From Paenibacillus sp. 37 (GTDB lineage Bacteria; Bacillota; Bacilli; Paenibacillales; Paenibacillaceae): a DNA stretch of 64,000 bases. The stretch lies in contig NZ_CP043761.1 in NCBI RefSeq assembly GCF_008386395.1, positions 5,704,001 through 5,768,000 of the forward strand, in the 5' to 3' direction. A program made the position numbers and the translations under genes. How positions within the stretch are numbered: the first letter of the stretch is position 1; each line of letters opens with the position of its first letter. Under the pieces are notes generated by a model, which was not told the origin of the DNA, ran no database searches, and saw nothing but the letters and a program-made list of their open reading frames with translations. Below are positions 8,368 through 17,179 of this stretch, one piece after another.

Positions 8368-9120
8368 CTAAAATGGTATTAAATGCTTCAATAATAGCTT
8401 CGCATAGTCTGACTGAACATCCTTTAGCTGCTCAATAGGAACGGTCTCTTCAATCTGACCCTCTCTGAAAATGATCACCCTGTCACAGATATAAGCTGCC
8501 GCCTGTATATCATGTGTGATAAAGACATAGCTCAGCTTGTAGATCTCCTTAAGCTCTTTCAACAATTGCAGTACCTGAATCTGAACAGACACGTCCAGTG
8601 AGCTGATCGCTTCATCGAACACAATGCATTTGGGAGCGGTGGAGATGGCCCTGGCTATGCACACTCTCTGAGCCTCCCCGCCGGATAGTTCATGCGGATA
8701 TTTGGATTTATAGGAAGGGTCCAGTCCAACTTGGTTCAGCAACAGATCCACCTTCACTAAGTTACCCTGATCTTTTCGCAACTTTTGCTGCGCTTGCATC
8801 GGTTCCATAATGGCAGCTTCCACGGTAAGAAATGGATTGATGGAGGATGTATAATTTTGAAAAACGGCGCTGAGATTACCCATCCGTACACGTCGATCCT
8901 GTACGTCTTTACCATCAAGCGAGATCGTTCCATGATCCGGCCGTTCAATGCCCAGAATCAGACGGCCCAACGTAGATTTACCGCTTCCGCTTTCACCGAT
9001 GATGCCCAGACATTCACCATGCTGGCATTCAAAGGTAACTTGTTTCAACACTTGTTTTTTGTGCTTGGAGAACAGTCCGCCCTGGTTATATGATTTTTCA
9101 ATACCTTCCACCTTTAGCAT
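8368..9120 (-). CDS. cntF: Opine-metallophore ABC importer ATPase CntF
   Basis: One of two ATPases energising uptake of the metal-opine complex through CntBC. The 250-residue protein has Walker A GESGSGKST, signature LSGGEAQRV, Walker B CIVFDEA and a switch histidine in FITHD; the order and spacing are those of the oligopeptide/nickel (Opp/Nik) class. Its ATG directly follows the TAG of cntD, and the ribosome site lies inside the end of cntD, implying translational coupling. Without the surrounding cntKLM genes it would be called a generic nickel or peptide importer ATPase; the operon context makes CntF the best call. Confidence 0.9.
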   Translation of the reverse strand: MLKVEGIEKSYNQGGLFSKHKKQVLKQVTFECQHGECLGIIGESGSGKSTLGRLILGIERPDHGTISLDGKDVQDRRVRMGNLSAVFQNYTSSINPFLTVEAAIMEPMQAQQKLRKDQGNLVKVDLLLNQVGLDPSYKSKYPHELSGGEAQRVCIARAISTAPKCIVFDEAISSLDVSVQIQVLQLLKELKEIYKLSYVFITHDIQAAAYICDRVIIFREGQIEETVPIEQLKDVQSDYAKLLLKHLIPF

Positions 9121-9930
9121 CTATGCGTCCCCCTGCATCAACGACTTGAAATGATTGCTCAGCTCCAATCGGGTAGAGACCAAATACTGCGTATAGGCAT
9201 GCTCCGGCTCTGTCAAAACAGAATGCATGCTGCCACGCTCGACGATCTTGCCGTCTTTCATGACCATCACGTCATCGGCAATCTTCTGCACGACGCCGAG
9301 ATCATGGGAGATGAACATCATGGAACAGCCCATGCGTTCGCGTAATTGAATCAATTGCTCCACTACTTCATATTGGGAGATCGTATCCAGCGCCGTTGTT
9401 GGCTCATCCGCAATAATCAGATCGGGCTCAAGCACCAATGCCAGTGCAATCATGATTCGCTGCAGCATCCCACCGGACAGTTGATGTGGGTATTGATTCA
9501 GAATCTCGCGCGGATGTCTGAGCATGACACTTTCCATGGCATTGATGATTTTCCGTTCAATCTCACGGGTATTCCAGCCAAAATGCTGCTGAAGCGTCTC
9601 TCGAATATGAACACCAATGACACAGGAAGGATCAAATGCACTCATGCCATTCTGCAAAATCATACACAGATGTTTGCCCCGCTTACGCCGCATCTCCGGT
9701 TCCGAAAGCTGGTTCAGGTCTTCGCCCTGAAATAACATCCTGCCCGATTGACGAATCCATGGCTTGTTCAGTCGCATGATGGCCCTGCACGTGACGGACT
9801 TGCCGCTACCACTTTCCCCTACGATGGCCATACAGCTTCCCTGTTTAACTTCGAATGAACTGTTATGAATGATCACTTTGTCTGTATTGGTGTCCCATAC
9901 TTTCAAATGTTCAACCTCGACTATATTCAT
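9121..9930 (-). CDS. cntD: Opine-metallophore ABC importer ATPase CntD
   Basis: Second ATPase of the Cnt importer, 269 residues. It carries Walker A GESGSGKS, signature LSGGMLQRI, Walker B LIIADEPTTALD and SHD. The LSGGM-Q-R variant of the signature is typical of the D-type subunits of Nik/Cnt/Opp systems. It overlaps the 3' end of cntC by 20 bases and is followed without a gap by cntF, so the five importer genes form one tightly coupled block. Located on the cytoplasmic face with CntB and CntC. Confidence 0.9.
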   Translation of the reverse strand: MNIVEVEHLKVWDTNTDKVIIHNSSFEVKQGSCMAIVGESGSGKSVTCRAIMRLNKPWIRQSGRMLFQGEDLNQLSEPEMRRKRGKHLCMILQNGMSAFDPSCVIGVHIRETLQQHFGWNTREIERKIINAMESVMLRHPREILNQYPHQLSGGMLQRIMIALALVLEPDLIIADEPTTALDTISQYEVVEQLIQLRERMGCSMMFISHDLGVVQKIADDVMVMKDGKIVERGSMHSVLTEPEHAYTQYLVSTRLELSNHFKSLMQGDA

Positions 9931-10807
9931 AAGCGGCCTTTCTCACCTCACTTTCGTAAGACTTGTCAGACTTACCTTGAGAGGTCATCAATTTGGGGTC
10001 CAGAGCCACTTGAAGGGCATCCGATAGAAAATTAAAAGCAGACACGACCACCACAATGGCCAGGCCCGGTGCCAACATCAATTCAGGTCTGGAGAACATG
10101 ACTTCCCTCGCCTCATTGAGCATCATGCCCCACTCCGCATGCGGAGCCTGGATTCCAAGCCCCAGAAAGGAAAGGCCGGAGATCTGCAACATCATCGAAC
10201 ACATGGAACCGCTGGCAATGACGGCAATATCGGCAAAAGTAACCGGAACAATATGTTTGGTTATAATTCTCAGATTAGGTGTGCCGGAGGCTTTGGCGAA
10301 TTTTACATAATCCATATCGGAGAATTGCATCACAGATGTTCGAATAACGCGGGCAAACCAGGCCCATTTCATCCACACAAAGGCAATCAAAATGTTCTCC
10401 AGTCCTGCACCCAAAATGCCAACCACCGCCAGTGTCATCACGTATCCGGGAAAAGACAGCATAATATCACAGACTCTCATGATCCATGCATCCACTTTCC
10501 CCTTGAAGTAACCCGCGGTGAATCCAACAATAGCCCCGATCAGAACAGATAGACTGAGCGCAACCAGAACCCATAACACACTTGGACGGATGCCATAGAT
10601 AAGCCGGGATAATACACATCTGCCCAGATGATCATTGCCTAATAGATACTCCCAGGACGAGGAGGCATAACGAAGCTTCATATTCACTTGTCCAGGATCA
10701 TGCGGCGCAATAAGCGGAGCCAATATGCCCGCCATAATTGTGACAATAATCACCACCAAAGAGGTAATAGCAAGCTTGTCTTTACTCCAATTTTTCAGTA
10801 TACGCAT
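9911..10807 (-). CDS. cntC: Opine-metallophore ABC importer permease CntC
   Basis: Membrane permease of 298 residues in the DppC/NikC family, with the N-terminal cytoplasmic stretch and helix (DKLAITSLVVIIVTIMAGIL), PHDPGQVNMKLR, and the inner-membrane coupling loop YVKFAKASGTPNLRIITKHI (EAA-like). Six transmembrane segments are visible. Its ATG overlaps the TGA of cntB (TGATG). It pairs with CntB to form the channel that admits the metal-loaded opine. The substrate assignment comes from the operon. Confidence 0.9.
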   Translation of the reverse strand: MRILKNWSKDKLAITSLVVIIVTIMAGILAPLIAPHDPGQVNMKLRYASSSWEYLLGNDHLGRCVLSRLIYGIRPSVLWVLVALSLSVLIGAIVGFTAGYFKGKVDAWIMRVCDIMLSFPGYVMTLAVVGILGAGLENILIAFVWMKWAWFARVIRTSVMQFSDMDYVKFAKASGTPNLRIITKHIVPVTFADIAVIASGSMCSMMLQISGLSFLGLGIQAPHAEWGMMLNEAREVMFSRPELMLAPGLAIVVVVSAFNFLSDALQVALDPKLMTSQGKSDKSYESEVRKAAYEYSRG

Positions 10808-11739
10808 CAGAATTCCTTTCTCAAACGGGGATTCATCGCCGCATTAATGATGTCGGATAACGTATTAAACAAGACAAAGGTGACAGCCAACATCAGAACA
10901 TACGCCTGAATAATCGGAAAATCCCTGCTTAAAATGGATTTCACGCTGAGTCTCCCTAGCCCCGGCCAGGCAAACACATTTTCGATGACTACCGTACTGC
11001 CCAGCACGATCGGGATCGCCATACAAAAGATGGAAACGGCCACCTGTAATGAATTTCTCAGAATATGCAGGGTTACTTTCTTCTCGCTCAGACCACTGGC
11101 CCGTGCATATAACACATAGTCCTCATTCATATTACTCAACATGGAACTCCGAACCGTTCGGAAGTAAATGCCCGTATAACTCACCGTGATTACGATCACC
11201 GGTAGAATGTAGCTTCGATACGAGTCCATGCCACTGGTAGGTAACAGGTCCAGCTTGACGGAAAAATACCAGATCATCATGGCTGCAAGCCAGTAGGATG
11301 GCATGGCGGTAAGGAAAAATGATACGCCTCTGACCGATCGATCCAGCAGCTTGCCTTCTCTCATGGCACAGATCACACCCAGCAGAATGGACAGCGCAAT
11401 AATGAAAACCGATGAGACAAGTGTTAACTTCAATGTGTTCATAAAAGCAGGCCCCATCAATGACCACACGGGTTCACCAGATACATAAGAGTTGCCAAAG
11501 TCCAACTGCACAACAGCCATGATCCAGTTCACATACTGGATCATGAATGGCTGATCGAACCCCAATGCCTGGTTGGTCTGGGCAATTAATTCCTCTGTAA
11601 TCTGCGGAACTTCCTGTGCCTGTAAGACAACAACCGCCGGGTCCAAGGGAGATAGATTAATCAGGACAAACGTTATAAATGAAATGATAATCAGTAAAGG
11701 GATGGTTAACAGAATCCTTTTGACGATATAAATTCCCAT
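10807..11739 (-). CDS. cntB: Opine-metallophore ABC importer permease CntB
   Basis: DppB/NikB-type permease of about 310 residues with six membrane segments. The family N-terminus IYIVKRILLTIPLLIIISFI, the motif FVLINLSPLDPA and the coupling loop YVLYARASGLSEKKVTLHIL are clear. Two ATGs lie close together; the second (11739) has GGAG at a better distance. It is separated from cntA by element A copy 2, whose hairpins may lower expression of the permeases relative to the upstream binding protein; that effect is inference. Confidence 0.9.
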   Translation of the reverse strand: MGIYIVKRILLTIPLLIIISFITFVLINLSPLDPAVVVLQAQEVPQITEELIAQTNQALGFDQPFMIQYVNWIMAVVQLDFGNSYVSGEPVWSLMGPAFMNTLKLTLVSSVFIIALSILLGVICAMREGKLLDRSVRGVSFFLTAMPSYWLAAMMIWYFSVKLDLLPTSGMDSYRSYILPVIVITVSYTGIYFRTVRSSMLSNMNEDYVLYARASGLSEKKVTLHILRNSLQVAVSIFCMAIPIVLGSTVVIENVFAWPGLGRLSVKSILSRDFPIIQAYVLMLAVTFVLFNTLSDIINAAMNPRLRKEF

Positions 11740-11756
11740 ATCCATCTCCGCTCTAT

Positions 11757-11936
11757 TTAAATTGAACTAAACCATATTTACACTACACTCCGATGACAGA
11801 ACATCCTTCCGATCGCTGTTATCCCCAGATTTTTTGATTCCTTTTATATAGGGAAAATCCGGGGATAAAGGCGAACGCTCCGCTTCTTGAGGTTCTTTCT
11901 GTCCTCTCCGTTTTGTGTAAATGTTTAGTTCAATTT
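11757..11936 (+). repeat. Element A copy 2, between cntA and cntB
   Basis: Short-subtype copy with intact terminal inverted repeats: TAAATTGAACTAA at the left and TTTAGTTCAATTTA at the right. The core GATCGCTGTTATCCCC, tip CCTTTTATATAGG and GGATAAAGGCGAACGCT arm are all present. The right terminal repeat overlaps the last codon of cntA and contains its TGA stop (11930-11932). Confidence 0.92.
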
Positions 11937-13567
11937 ATATATTTAAAATTCATTTGTTCGAATGGTAGTTCATATTGGGTCTGCTTGAATGAGATTCCAT
12001 CAAGATTCTCAGGAGCGACAACGGTGACACGTCCGTTGGTAATCGGAATGAACAACGCTTCATCATGGACGATCTTCATAATGTCGGCATACAGAGATTG
12101 GCGTGAAGCCTCATCCGTGGAAACCATGACCGCATCGATTTTCTGGTACAGTTCATCTGCTTCGGCAATTCCGCTTGTCGTATGCTTGTATGCTGAATCT
12201 GACGTAAATGCAGCAATGGTACTCTGTGGATCATAGGCCAGTCCCCAGGTTTGATTAAAGAGCAGATCATATTCCCCGGTGGCTCTCCGATTCGCAATGG
12301 AAGTGGACTCTTCGCCCAAGATTTCAAGCTGAATCCCCAATTCTTTCATGGAATACTGGATCAATTCGGCCTGTATTTTCTGTGAAGACGAATTGCTGTC
12401 ATAGTATAATTTCATGGCTAAAGGCTGACCGTTCTTCTTTCTCACCACTTCACCATCTGTCAATGTCCAGCCAGCTTGGTCCAGAAGATTTTTAGCCAAT
12501 TCCGGATCATACTCCCGTTTCTTAAGGTCTACCTTGGCGTAATTGACATTGGCCGAAAATAGCGTGTCCGCTACCGTCTGCGTTCCGTTGAAAATATCTT
12601 TACTGATCGTTTCACGATCAATGCCAACCCATAGCGCTTCCCGCACTGCCGTTTCCTGAACCGGACTATCCTCGCGACTGCTATTGGCTACGATCATACT
12701 CGTATTCATCGCTTCACTTCGGACCACTTGATAATCCCCGGATTCAGCCAGTTGGTCCATGGCCTCGACATCGATACTATCTGCTCCCCGGTCATCGGTG
12801 AACACAAAGTTGATCTCTCCCTTTTGCAATGCCAGGAATGTTGTTTCACCTGCCGGAAGAACCTTGGATGTGATCTTCTTGATAGCAGGTGCACCACCCC
12901 AATAGTCTTCATTGGCTTCAAATGTGGCATTCTCTTCGACTTTATGAGCAGTAAGCTTGTAGGGTCCTGTACCGTGGAAACCACTTACCCCGTCTTTGGT
13001 TCCGTCATCTTTGAAATCCTTGGGGGATATGAAGACGTAAGGTCTTGTCATGGACAGTTCCACCAGTGCCGGATAATAGGCTTCCGACAGCGTCAGCTCC
13101 ATCGTGTGCTCATCGATAACTTTTACACTCGTGATTTTGGTAGAAAGCTTGATCCAAGCATGTTTTTCGGCATTCGCCTGTACTGCATCGATATTTTGTT
13201 TAACCGCCTCTGCGTTGAACGGCTCTCCATCATGGAATTTCACATCTTGTCGCAGATGAAAGGTATAGGTCTTGCCATCCTCGGAGATATCCCATGATTC
13301 AGCCAGCAATGGCTTGATTCCGTCAGGTGTGTTTTCCACCAGCGACTCATACACCATTCCTTGCGCAGGCATGGAACCTGTATACAGATGTGGGTTCATA
13401 TCATTAATATCTTTAGAAGAAGCATAGATAAGTTCTGTTTGTACCTGGCTATTGGCAGGCTCCGTTTGGGCGCTCTCTTTCTCTTTTGGGCTCTGTCCGC
13501 ATCCGGCGAGCAGTGCAATGGCAGACACCAGCAATAGTATGGATGTAAAAGTAAGACCCTTTTTCAC
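11930..13567 (-). CDS. cntA: Opine-metallophore substrate-binding lipoprotein CntA
   Basis: Family 5 extracellular solute-binding protein of 545 residues. A lipoprotein signal ends in the lipobox LLAGC (cysteine about residue 23). The two-lobed SBP_bac_5 fold follows, with LAESWDISEDGKTYTFHLRQ and DVKFHDGEPFNAEAVKQNI. In this operon it would capture the metal-opine complex outside the membrane and deliver it to CntBC. The GTG start at 13567 has AGGAGG upstream. Nickel or peptide binding is the alternative for an isolated family member. The stop codon lies within element A copy 2, and copy 3 lies upstream, so the gene is bracketed by repeats. Confidence 0.9.
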   Translation of the reverse strand: MKKGLTFTSILLLVSAIALLAGCGQSPKEKESAQTEPANSQVQTELIYASSKDINDMNPHLYTGSMPAQGMVYESLVENTPDGIKPLLAESWDISEDGKTYTFHLRQDVKFHDGEPFNAEAVKQNIDAVQANAEKHAWIKLSTKITSVKVIDEHTMELTLSEAYYPALVELSMTRPYVFISPKDFKDDGTKDGVSGFHGTGPYKLTAHKVEENATFEANEDYWGGAPAIKKITSKVLPAGETTFLALQKGEINFVFTDDRGADSIDVEAMDQLAESGDYQVVRSEAMNTSMIVANSSREDSPVQETAVREALWVGIDRETISKDIFNGTQTVADTLFSANVNYAKVDLKKREYDPELAKNLLDQAGWTLTDGEVVRKKNGQPLAMKLYYDSNSSSQKIQAELIQYSMKELGIQLEILGEESTSIANRRATGEYDLLFNQTWGLAYDPQSTIAAFTSDSAYKHTTSGIAEADELYQKIDAVMVSTDEASRQSLYADIMKIVHDEALFIPITNGRVTVVAPENLDGISFKQTQYELPFEQMNFKYIN

Positions 13568-13582
13568 AACATTTCCTCCTGA

Positions 13583-13770
13583 TTAGTAAGCATAATTAAA
13601 CATTTACACTTGCCACTTCGATGACAGAACAACCTTCCGATCGCTGTTATCCCCGAATTTCTTGAATCTATCTCCTAAAGGTAGTATTTCGGGGATAAAG
13701 GCGAGCGCTTCGCTTCTTCAGGTTTTTTCTGTCCTCTTCGTTATTGTGTAAAACTAAATTCAACTTACTT
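13583..13770 (+). repeat. Element A copy 3, between cntM and cntA
   Basis: Short-subtype copy with partly decayed left terminal repeat (CATAATTAAACATTTACACT) but clear core CCGATCGCTGTTATCCCC and right arm. The central stem has changed to CCCCGAATTTC paired with ATTTCGGGG, unlike the other copies, while still base-pairing. Confidence 0.88.
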
Positions 13771-13782
13771 AAATTAATATAA

Positions 13783-15084
13783 CTAGACCCAACTACTCGA
13801 AAGTCCGGTGCAGATCATGCGGATATCCTCTTCAAAGGATTGGATGACAAAGGCGTCGGACAAGCGTTGATTCGGGTGTGCGTCAGCTACTTCCTGAATC
13901 TTCGCCTCATACCTGGCGATAAATTGATCAATGGTTGGACAGCTCACATCGAGATGTCTGGCGATGCCTTGAATGATTTTGATGCGGTAGTAATCTTCCT
14001 TGGGCATCCGTGGAATGTCCAGCTCTCCTTCGCGGTTCAAGAACGTTTGACGAAATGGCACCGCTGAAAAGTCGAAATATTTGCCTTCCGAATCGGGTTC
14101 CGAGAATGGATCAATCAATAATGAGGTGTATCGTATGTATAATAAATACTCTTGATGAATGACCTGCATCTGATTGAAATTCTCGATATCCTGGCGTGAT
14201 ATACTCTCTAATCGAACAGGATAGTTGTCATCCGTCATGAATTGAAGCAGGTTCACTCCCTGAATATCAAGTCGGTCCGTAATATCCTTAACCTCCTGCC
14301 ACTGTGCTCGCATTTCCCGTATCAAAACTTGTGTAATCGGACCTTCGGGATACATCTTATATACATATCTCTGAGTATCCGATGCTCCAAAGATGGCTTC
14401 TAATGAGAAGTCATTCATGAACAAGGGTGGATGCACGTACAACGAAATATTTCTCGTTTCCGCCTCCAGTGGGGATCGCATCACTTCCAGCGCAATACCC
14501 AAACGCTCATACACTTGGCATAGCTTACTGACCTGTTCAGATGGGTAACGAGTGGAACCGATATAGACCTTTTTCTTAACCCCTGTAGTAATCACATGAT
14601 TCGACGGCTGTTCGTGCATCCAACGGGTATCTCCAAGGTAGGTAGAGAAACTGATCACTTCCGGCTCTGATTTCCGCTCTCTCATATAATGGGTCACAAG
14701 TCGATTCGACCCAAACGTTGGAGAAACCAAAATGATACATTTCAGTTGTTTGATGAATTCATTTTTCATTTGTTCCAATACATCGATATAAGCATCCGTT
14801 GTTACAGCCAAAATGAGTGTTCCCCACTCACCATCAATGGTGTCATATCCCTTGAACACATGATCAACGAAACATTCACCTGCGAGCGATTGATGTTTCT
14901 CATTTTGAATGCTGACCTGAATACGTTGATTGCTCTCTTCAAAGGCTGAAAAAATCGATGCTGAACGAACCGATTGTCTCCCCGCAATGCCTATACAGCA
15001 GTTGAGATGATCTTTGAGCGTTACTGCAAGCTGAATGGATGCAGGTCCGGTTCCGAGTATCAGAATTCGCTGAAGATTGCTCAT
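13783..15084 (-). CDS. cntM: Opine metallophore dehydrogenase CntM (staphylopine-type)
   Basis: Final enzyme of the chelator pathway: NAD(P)H-dependent reductive condensation of an alpha-keto acid with the CntL intermediate. The 433 residues align along their whole length with S. aureus CntM as I recall it: Rossmann motif GTGPASIQLA, ISFSTYLGDTR, THVITTGVKKK-like segment, SLYVHPPLFMNDFSLEAIF, PEGPITQVLIREM and FDFSAVPF. Arg36 corresponds to S. aureus Arg33 (associated with NADPH) and Asp152 to Asp150 (associated with pyruvate rather than alpha-ketoglutarate). A staphylopine-like product is therefore predicted. GGAGG precedes the ATG at 15084. Element A copy 3 lies just downstream. Confidence 0.95.
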   Translation of the reverse strand: MSNLQRILILGTGPASIQLAVTLKDHLNCCIGIAGRQSVRSASIFSAFEESNQRIQVSIQNEKHQSLAGECFVDHVFKGYDTIDGEWGTLILAVTTDAYIDVLEQMKNEFIKQLKCIILVSPTFGSNRLVTHYMRERKSEPEVISFSTYLGDTRWMHEQPSNHVITTGVKKKVYIGSTRYPSEQVSKLCQVYERLGIALEVMRSPLEAETRNISLYVHPPLFMNDFSLEAIFGASDTQRYVYKMYPEGPITQVLIREMRAQWQEVKDITDRLDIQGVNLLQFMTDDNYPVRLESISRQDIENFNQMQVIHQEYLLYIRYTSLLIDPFSEPDSEGKYFDFSAVPFRQTFLNREGELDIPRMPKEDYYRIKIIQGIARHLDVSCPTIDQFIARYEAKIQEVADAHPNQRLSDAFVIQSFEEDIRMICTGLSSSWV

Positions 15085-15149
15085 ATAAGCCTCCTATATT
15101 CAAGTTCAATCTGTAATCCATTTGGACGCAATTGGATGCACTTGCATAC

Positions 15150-15944
15150 CTATGCTTTTTGGTACAACGCAATATCAAACACATCATCCGGGCGCAAGAT
15201 CGTATCCACCAGCTTCCACTTGTTGCTGTCCGTCGCTCTCATCGGATAATTAAATAAGGACTTTAACTGGTCACCATATCTCATGGCTACAACCACCTGT
15301 GCATTTGTCAGGGCATGCAGTTGATCGAGCAGATCATATTTAGCGGCCACGGTAGAGCTGAAAATGATATGGGTTGCTTCCCTGGTATAATCCAGATTCT
15401 CCAGCAATGTTGACTCCAAACGAATCTTCAAACCCGTGCCCAGTGTCTCCACCACTTTTCGCCCGAGTGTAATGGATTCTTCATCAATATCGATCCCGAC
15501 GACTTCTGCACCTGAACGCTTGGCGATGAGTAATGGTGTCATAGGGAATGAACCGGAGCCTACCAACAACACTCTGGAATCGGAGGTGACATGGAAGCTG
15601 CCGAATTCTTTATCGATACACTCTTCTATATTCTTGAAATAATCGGCAATCTGTACATCCCCGTTCTCTAACTTCAATGCACGATATTTCTCCATGATCG
15701 CCACACACTGGGCGGATTTATTTCTTAACTGCCATACAAGCGAATCAAGCTCTTCCAACTCCGAATGCTCCAACTGTTCCCAGGCTGCCTTATTCTCCTG
15801 ATCGGTCACAAAGCGGGAGTAGTCATTGATCACAGCTTCCAGCTCCGAACTATGCTGAATCGTATGATCATACTTGCTCGCGAGCTTATCGAATTTCTCT
15901 GCAAATTCACTCAAACATGTCTGAAAATGAACCAATGTGATCAT
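15150..15944 (-). CDS. cntL: Nicotianamine synthase-like enzyme CntL
   Basis: Transfers the aminobutyrate moiety of S-adenosylmethionine onto histidine, the second step of opine-metallophore synthesis. The 264-residue protein (S. aureus CntL is about 271) has a helical N-terminal domain (about 1-110) and a class I methyltransferase-like Rossmann domain with the SAM loop VLLVGSGSFPMTPLL and the acidic strand end VVGIDIDEES. AGGGGGA-type ribosome site precedes ATG 15944. It lies between cntK and cntM, as in S. aureus. Histidine isomer preference cannot be read from the sequence, but the linked racemase implies D-histidine. Confidence 0.93.
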   Translation of the reverse strand: MITLVHFQTCLSEFAEKFDKLASKYDHTIQHSSELEAVINDYSRFVTDQENKAAWEQLEHSELEELDSLVWQLRNKSAQCVAIMEKYRALKLENGDVQIADYFKNIEECIDKEFGSFHVTSDSRVLLVGSGSFPMTPLLIAKRSGAEVVGIDIDEESITLGRKVVETLGTGLKIRLESTLLENLDYTREATHIIFSSTVAAKYDLLDQLHALTNAQVVVAMRYGDQLKSLFNYPMRATDSNKWKLVDTILRPDDVFDIALYQKA

Positions 15945-15985
15945 TTCTTTTCCCCCAATACGTTGTCTCGATCATGTCATGTACC

Positions 15986-16846
15986 TCATGCGTTTATAAA
16001 GCTCCATTCTGCTGGAGCATCTATGAAGGCTTTGCCTTGAGCCACGATGCCAACCGATCCCTCAATCGTAATACTCCCAAGTTCTGCGCCATCCCACTGG
16101 GCTACCACTTTGATCGCACCACCAGGCTGCTTGATGTACTGCGTAATCTGCCTTTGCTGGCTCCATGCGAGATACGCTCCTACGGAGGCTGTACCCGAAC
16201 CACACCCTCTCTCCCAGATCAGACTATCCAGCTCCGGAACATAGATGAGTGGGGCCATTTCTTCCAAGTGTGATTGATATAACAAGATACCGATCAGCTT
16301 ATCTCCCAGAGTTAATCCCAGTAATCTTGCAAGGGTCTGTGCCCTCTTCTTCATCGTATCGTCAAAGTCATCGACTTCAATCACGATATGGATGAACTCA
16401 GCGTACCGGATGATCACCATATCGAGTTCGATGCCTTCGTACCGGATTGTTCGCTGCTCAATCTGCTTCGGAACCGGCATGGTTACCTGGCAGTTGTATT
16501 CATGCTGCTGCTTCTTCACATGGCACATGATCAATTGATCGGTTCCGGAAACCTCCAGCATGATATCCATAGACTCCTGTTGAGCCAGTCCTGCTTCAGA
16601 TGCGTGGTGTGCTGCAAGTGCCATACAGGCATTGCCACAGAACTCTCCTCCGGCCATTTCCAGACGGGCCACAGCTTCCGGTCTCCTCGTTGGTTCAATG
16701 AATCCCACTTGTTCAGCGTAAACGTTATCATATGACATTAAGCGCGTAGCAATATGGTTGTAGTTCTCGGCTGCATGATCCGTTTTAACCAGAATCGTCA
16801 TGTTTTGAGTGGGACTGAACTTGATAAAATCGATCTCCTGTTTCAT
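15986..16846 (-). CDS. cntK: Histidine racemase CntK (DapF-like fold)
   Basis: Cofactor-independent racemase of 286 residues in the diaminopimelate epimerase fold. Both catalytic cysteines are visible: Cys70 in GGEFCGNA and Cys216 in ERGCGSGTASVG, the latter at the same residue number as in S. aureus CntK. It supplies D-histidine to CntL. It is the first gene of the operon, with GGAG before the ATG and the Zur-like operator in its leader. A true DapF is less likely because the gene is linked to cntLM and lacks neighbouring lysine genes. Confidence 0.93.
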   Translation of the reverse strand: MKQEIDFIKFSPTQNMTILVKTDHAAENYNHIATRLMSYDNVYAEQVGFIEPTRRPEAVARLEMAGGEFCGNACMALAAHHASEAGLAQQESMDIMLEVSGTDQLIMCHVKKQQHEYNCQVTMPVPKQIEQRTIRYEGIELDMVIIRYAEFIHIVIEVDDFDDTMKKRAQTLARLLGLTLGDKLIGILLYQSHLEEMAPLIYVPELDSLIWERGCGSGTASVGAYLAWSQQRQITQYIKQPGGAIKVVAQWDGAELGSITIEGSVGIVAQGKAFIDAPAEWSFINA

Positions 16847-16878
16847 CGCAGCGACTACTCCTGTTCTTCTTTTTTATC

Positions 16879-16899
16879 TAATAGTAATTATTACGATTA
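16879..16899 (-). promoter_or_regulatory. Zur-like operator of the cnt metallophore operon
   Basis: Twenty-one bases identical to the operator of cobW (5605-5625). It lies between the -10 element and the cntK ribosome site, a repression position. It predicts induction by zinc limitation. Confidence 0.87.
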
Positions 16900-16911
16900 A
16901 AGGTCGAGAAA

Positions 16912-16941
16912 AATATAGCACATCCTTTTGGGGAGCGTCAA
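16912..16941 (-). promoter_or_regulatory. SigmaA-type promoter of the cnt operon
   Basis: Minus strand: TTGACG (16941-16936), 18-bp spacer, TATATT (16917-16912). Layout relative to the operator is the same as at cobW. Confidence 0.75.
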
Positions 16942-17002
16942 CAAATATTTCCATTTAAAAAAATAAAAATTTCAAAATACCTTTAGCTGCCCTCCATATA
17001 AG

Positions 17003-17040
17003 AAAACCCAAACAGAGCTGACGCTTCTGCGCCAGCCCTA
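17003..17040 (-). terminator. Probable terminator between the M20 gene and cntK
   Basis: Minus strand GGGCTGGCGC-AGAA-GCGTCAGCTC forms a ten-pair stem, followed by a modest T run (GGGTTTTC). It ends the sulfur cluster transcript ahead of the cnt promoter. No other gene is seen in 16950-17179. Confidence 0.5.
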
Positions 17041-17179
17041 GCCATAACTAAATCGTCTGATAAGATTCAGCGAATCGCCGTTCCTACCCACTCTCACTTA
17101 AAAAAGGGAATACGAAAAACGGCTGCCGTCGAACGGAACCGTTTCGATCTGGATATGATCCAGTGATTCACTATACTCA

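Noticed and set aside
8368..13567. Nickel (Nik) or oligopeptide (Opp) importer
   Set aside because: The transporter subunits alone would allow this, but they are embedded in an operon with cntKLM and cntE under a Zur-like operator.
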